Positions 5,066 through 5,242 of a stretch of 5,242 bases of DNA are shown piece after piece. Below the pieces are notes generated by a model, which was not told the origin of the DNA, made no database searches, and worked only from the letters and a program-made list of their open reading frames with translations. Each line of letters opens with the position of its first letter. Position 1 is the stretch's first letter. The translations under genes and the position numbers were made by a program. Source of the stretch: Chryseobacterium gleum (GTDB lineage Bacteria > Bacteroidota > Bacteroidia > Flavobacteriales_D > Crocinitomicaceae); contig CAMCQL010000144.1 of the NCBI GenBank assembly GCA_945877005.1, positions 1 to 5,242 on the forward strand, in the 5' to 3' direction.

Positions 5066-5242
5066 TTAGTCTGTTTGACCTTCTAAAATTTTCAATAATG
5101 GTTCATTCAAATATAGTTTTTCTTTACCCACTTTTATAGATTTTAAAAAACCATTTTCTTCTAATTTCTGTAAATAATTACCTACAGTTTTAGGATTACC
5201 AATGTTTTCATCAATCAAATGTTGGCGTTTTGTGTAAGGTAA
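5066..5242 (-). CDS. C-terminal part of a probable Fic-family protein (winged-helix end)
   Basis: The minus-strand frame is open from the window edge (5242) to a TAA at 5066-5068, giving the last 58 residues. It reads LPYTKRQHLIDENIGNPKTV, then GNYLQKLEENGFLKSIKVGK, then EKLYLNEPLLKILEG. The order helix, helix-turn-recognition helix (TVGNYLQKLEENGFL), then a beta wing (KSIKVGKEKLYLN) is a winged helix. This form, with a terminal LNxxLLKIL, closely resembles the C-terminus of Bacteroidota Fic (AMP-transferase) proteins. The catalytic HxFx(D/E)GNGR motif would lie outside the window, so the assignment rests on this tail alone; another winged-helix regulator is possible. Between its stop and the terminator at 4995 there are 70 bases with nothing recognisable. 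Confidence 0.65.
   Translation of the reverse strand, partial: LPYTKRQHLIDENIGNPKTVGNYLQKLEENGFLKSIKVGKEKLYLNEPLLKILEGQTD

Overview
The window looks like a Bacteroidota (flavobacteria- or sphingobacteria-like) chromosome. The reasons are an AT-rich sequence, A-rich leaders in place of Shine-Dalgarno sites, loose lipoboxes, and several protein families typical of that phylum. All identifications come from reading the sequence; no database was searched.

Left block (1-830, + strand): the 3' end of an unidentified protein gene, then two very small membrane-protein genes (69 and 60 aa), closed by a strong bidirectional hairpin terminator. The function of this block is unknown.

Central block (834-4661, - strand, transcribed right to left): five genes whose products all appear to be exported. 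In order of transcription they are a Cys-rich secreted protein, a lipoprotein with an HMA metal-binding domain and a DUF3347-like C-terminus, a seven-bladed YncE/YVTN beta-propeller lipoprotein with a His/Met/Asp-rich N-terminus, a periplasmic HMA protein, and a predicted outer-membrane beta-barrel. Together they suggest an extracytoplasmic heavy-metal (most likely copper) binding or handling system. No P-type ATPase, RND pump, regulator or TonB receptor lies inside the window. A dyad hairpin at 2214-2246 may divide the cluster into two transcription units.

Right block (4854-5242): a 5'-truncated, near-identical copy of the end of the 60-aa gene plus its terminator (9 mismatches in 135 aligned bases, no gaps), then the 3' end of a minus-strand gene whose product resembles the C-terminal winged helix of Fic-family proteins.

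The metal cluster is therefore bracketed by two direct repeats, each made of a gene end plus a terminator, about 4.18 kb apart. This layout suggests that the cluster was acquired as a module at this site, or that recombination between multicopy small-gene cassettes placed it there. No integrase or transposase is visible in the window.
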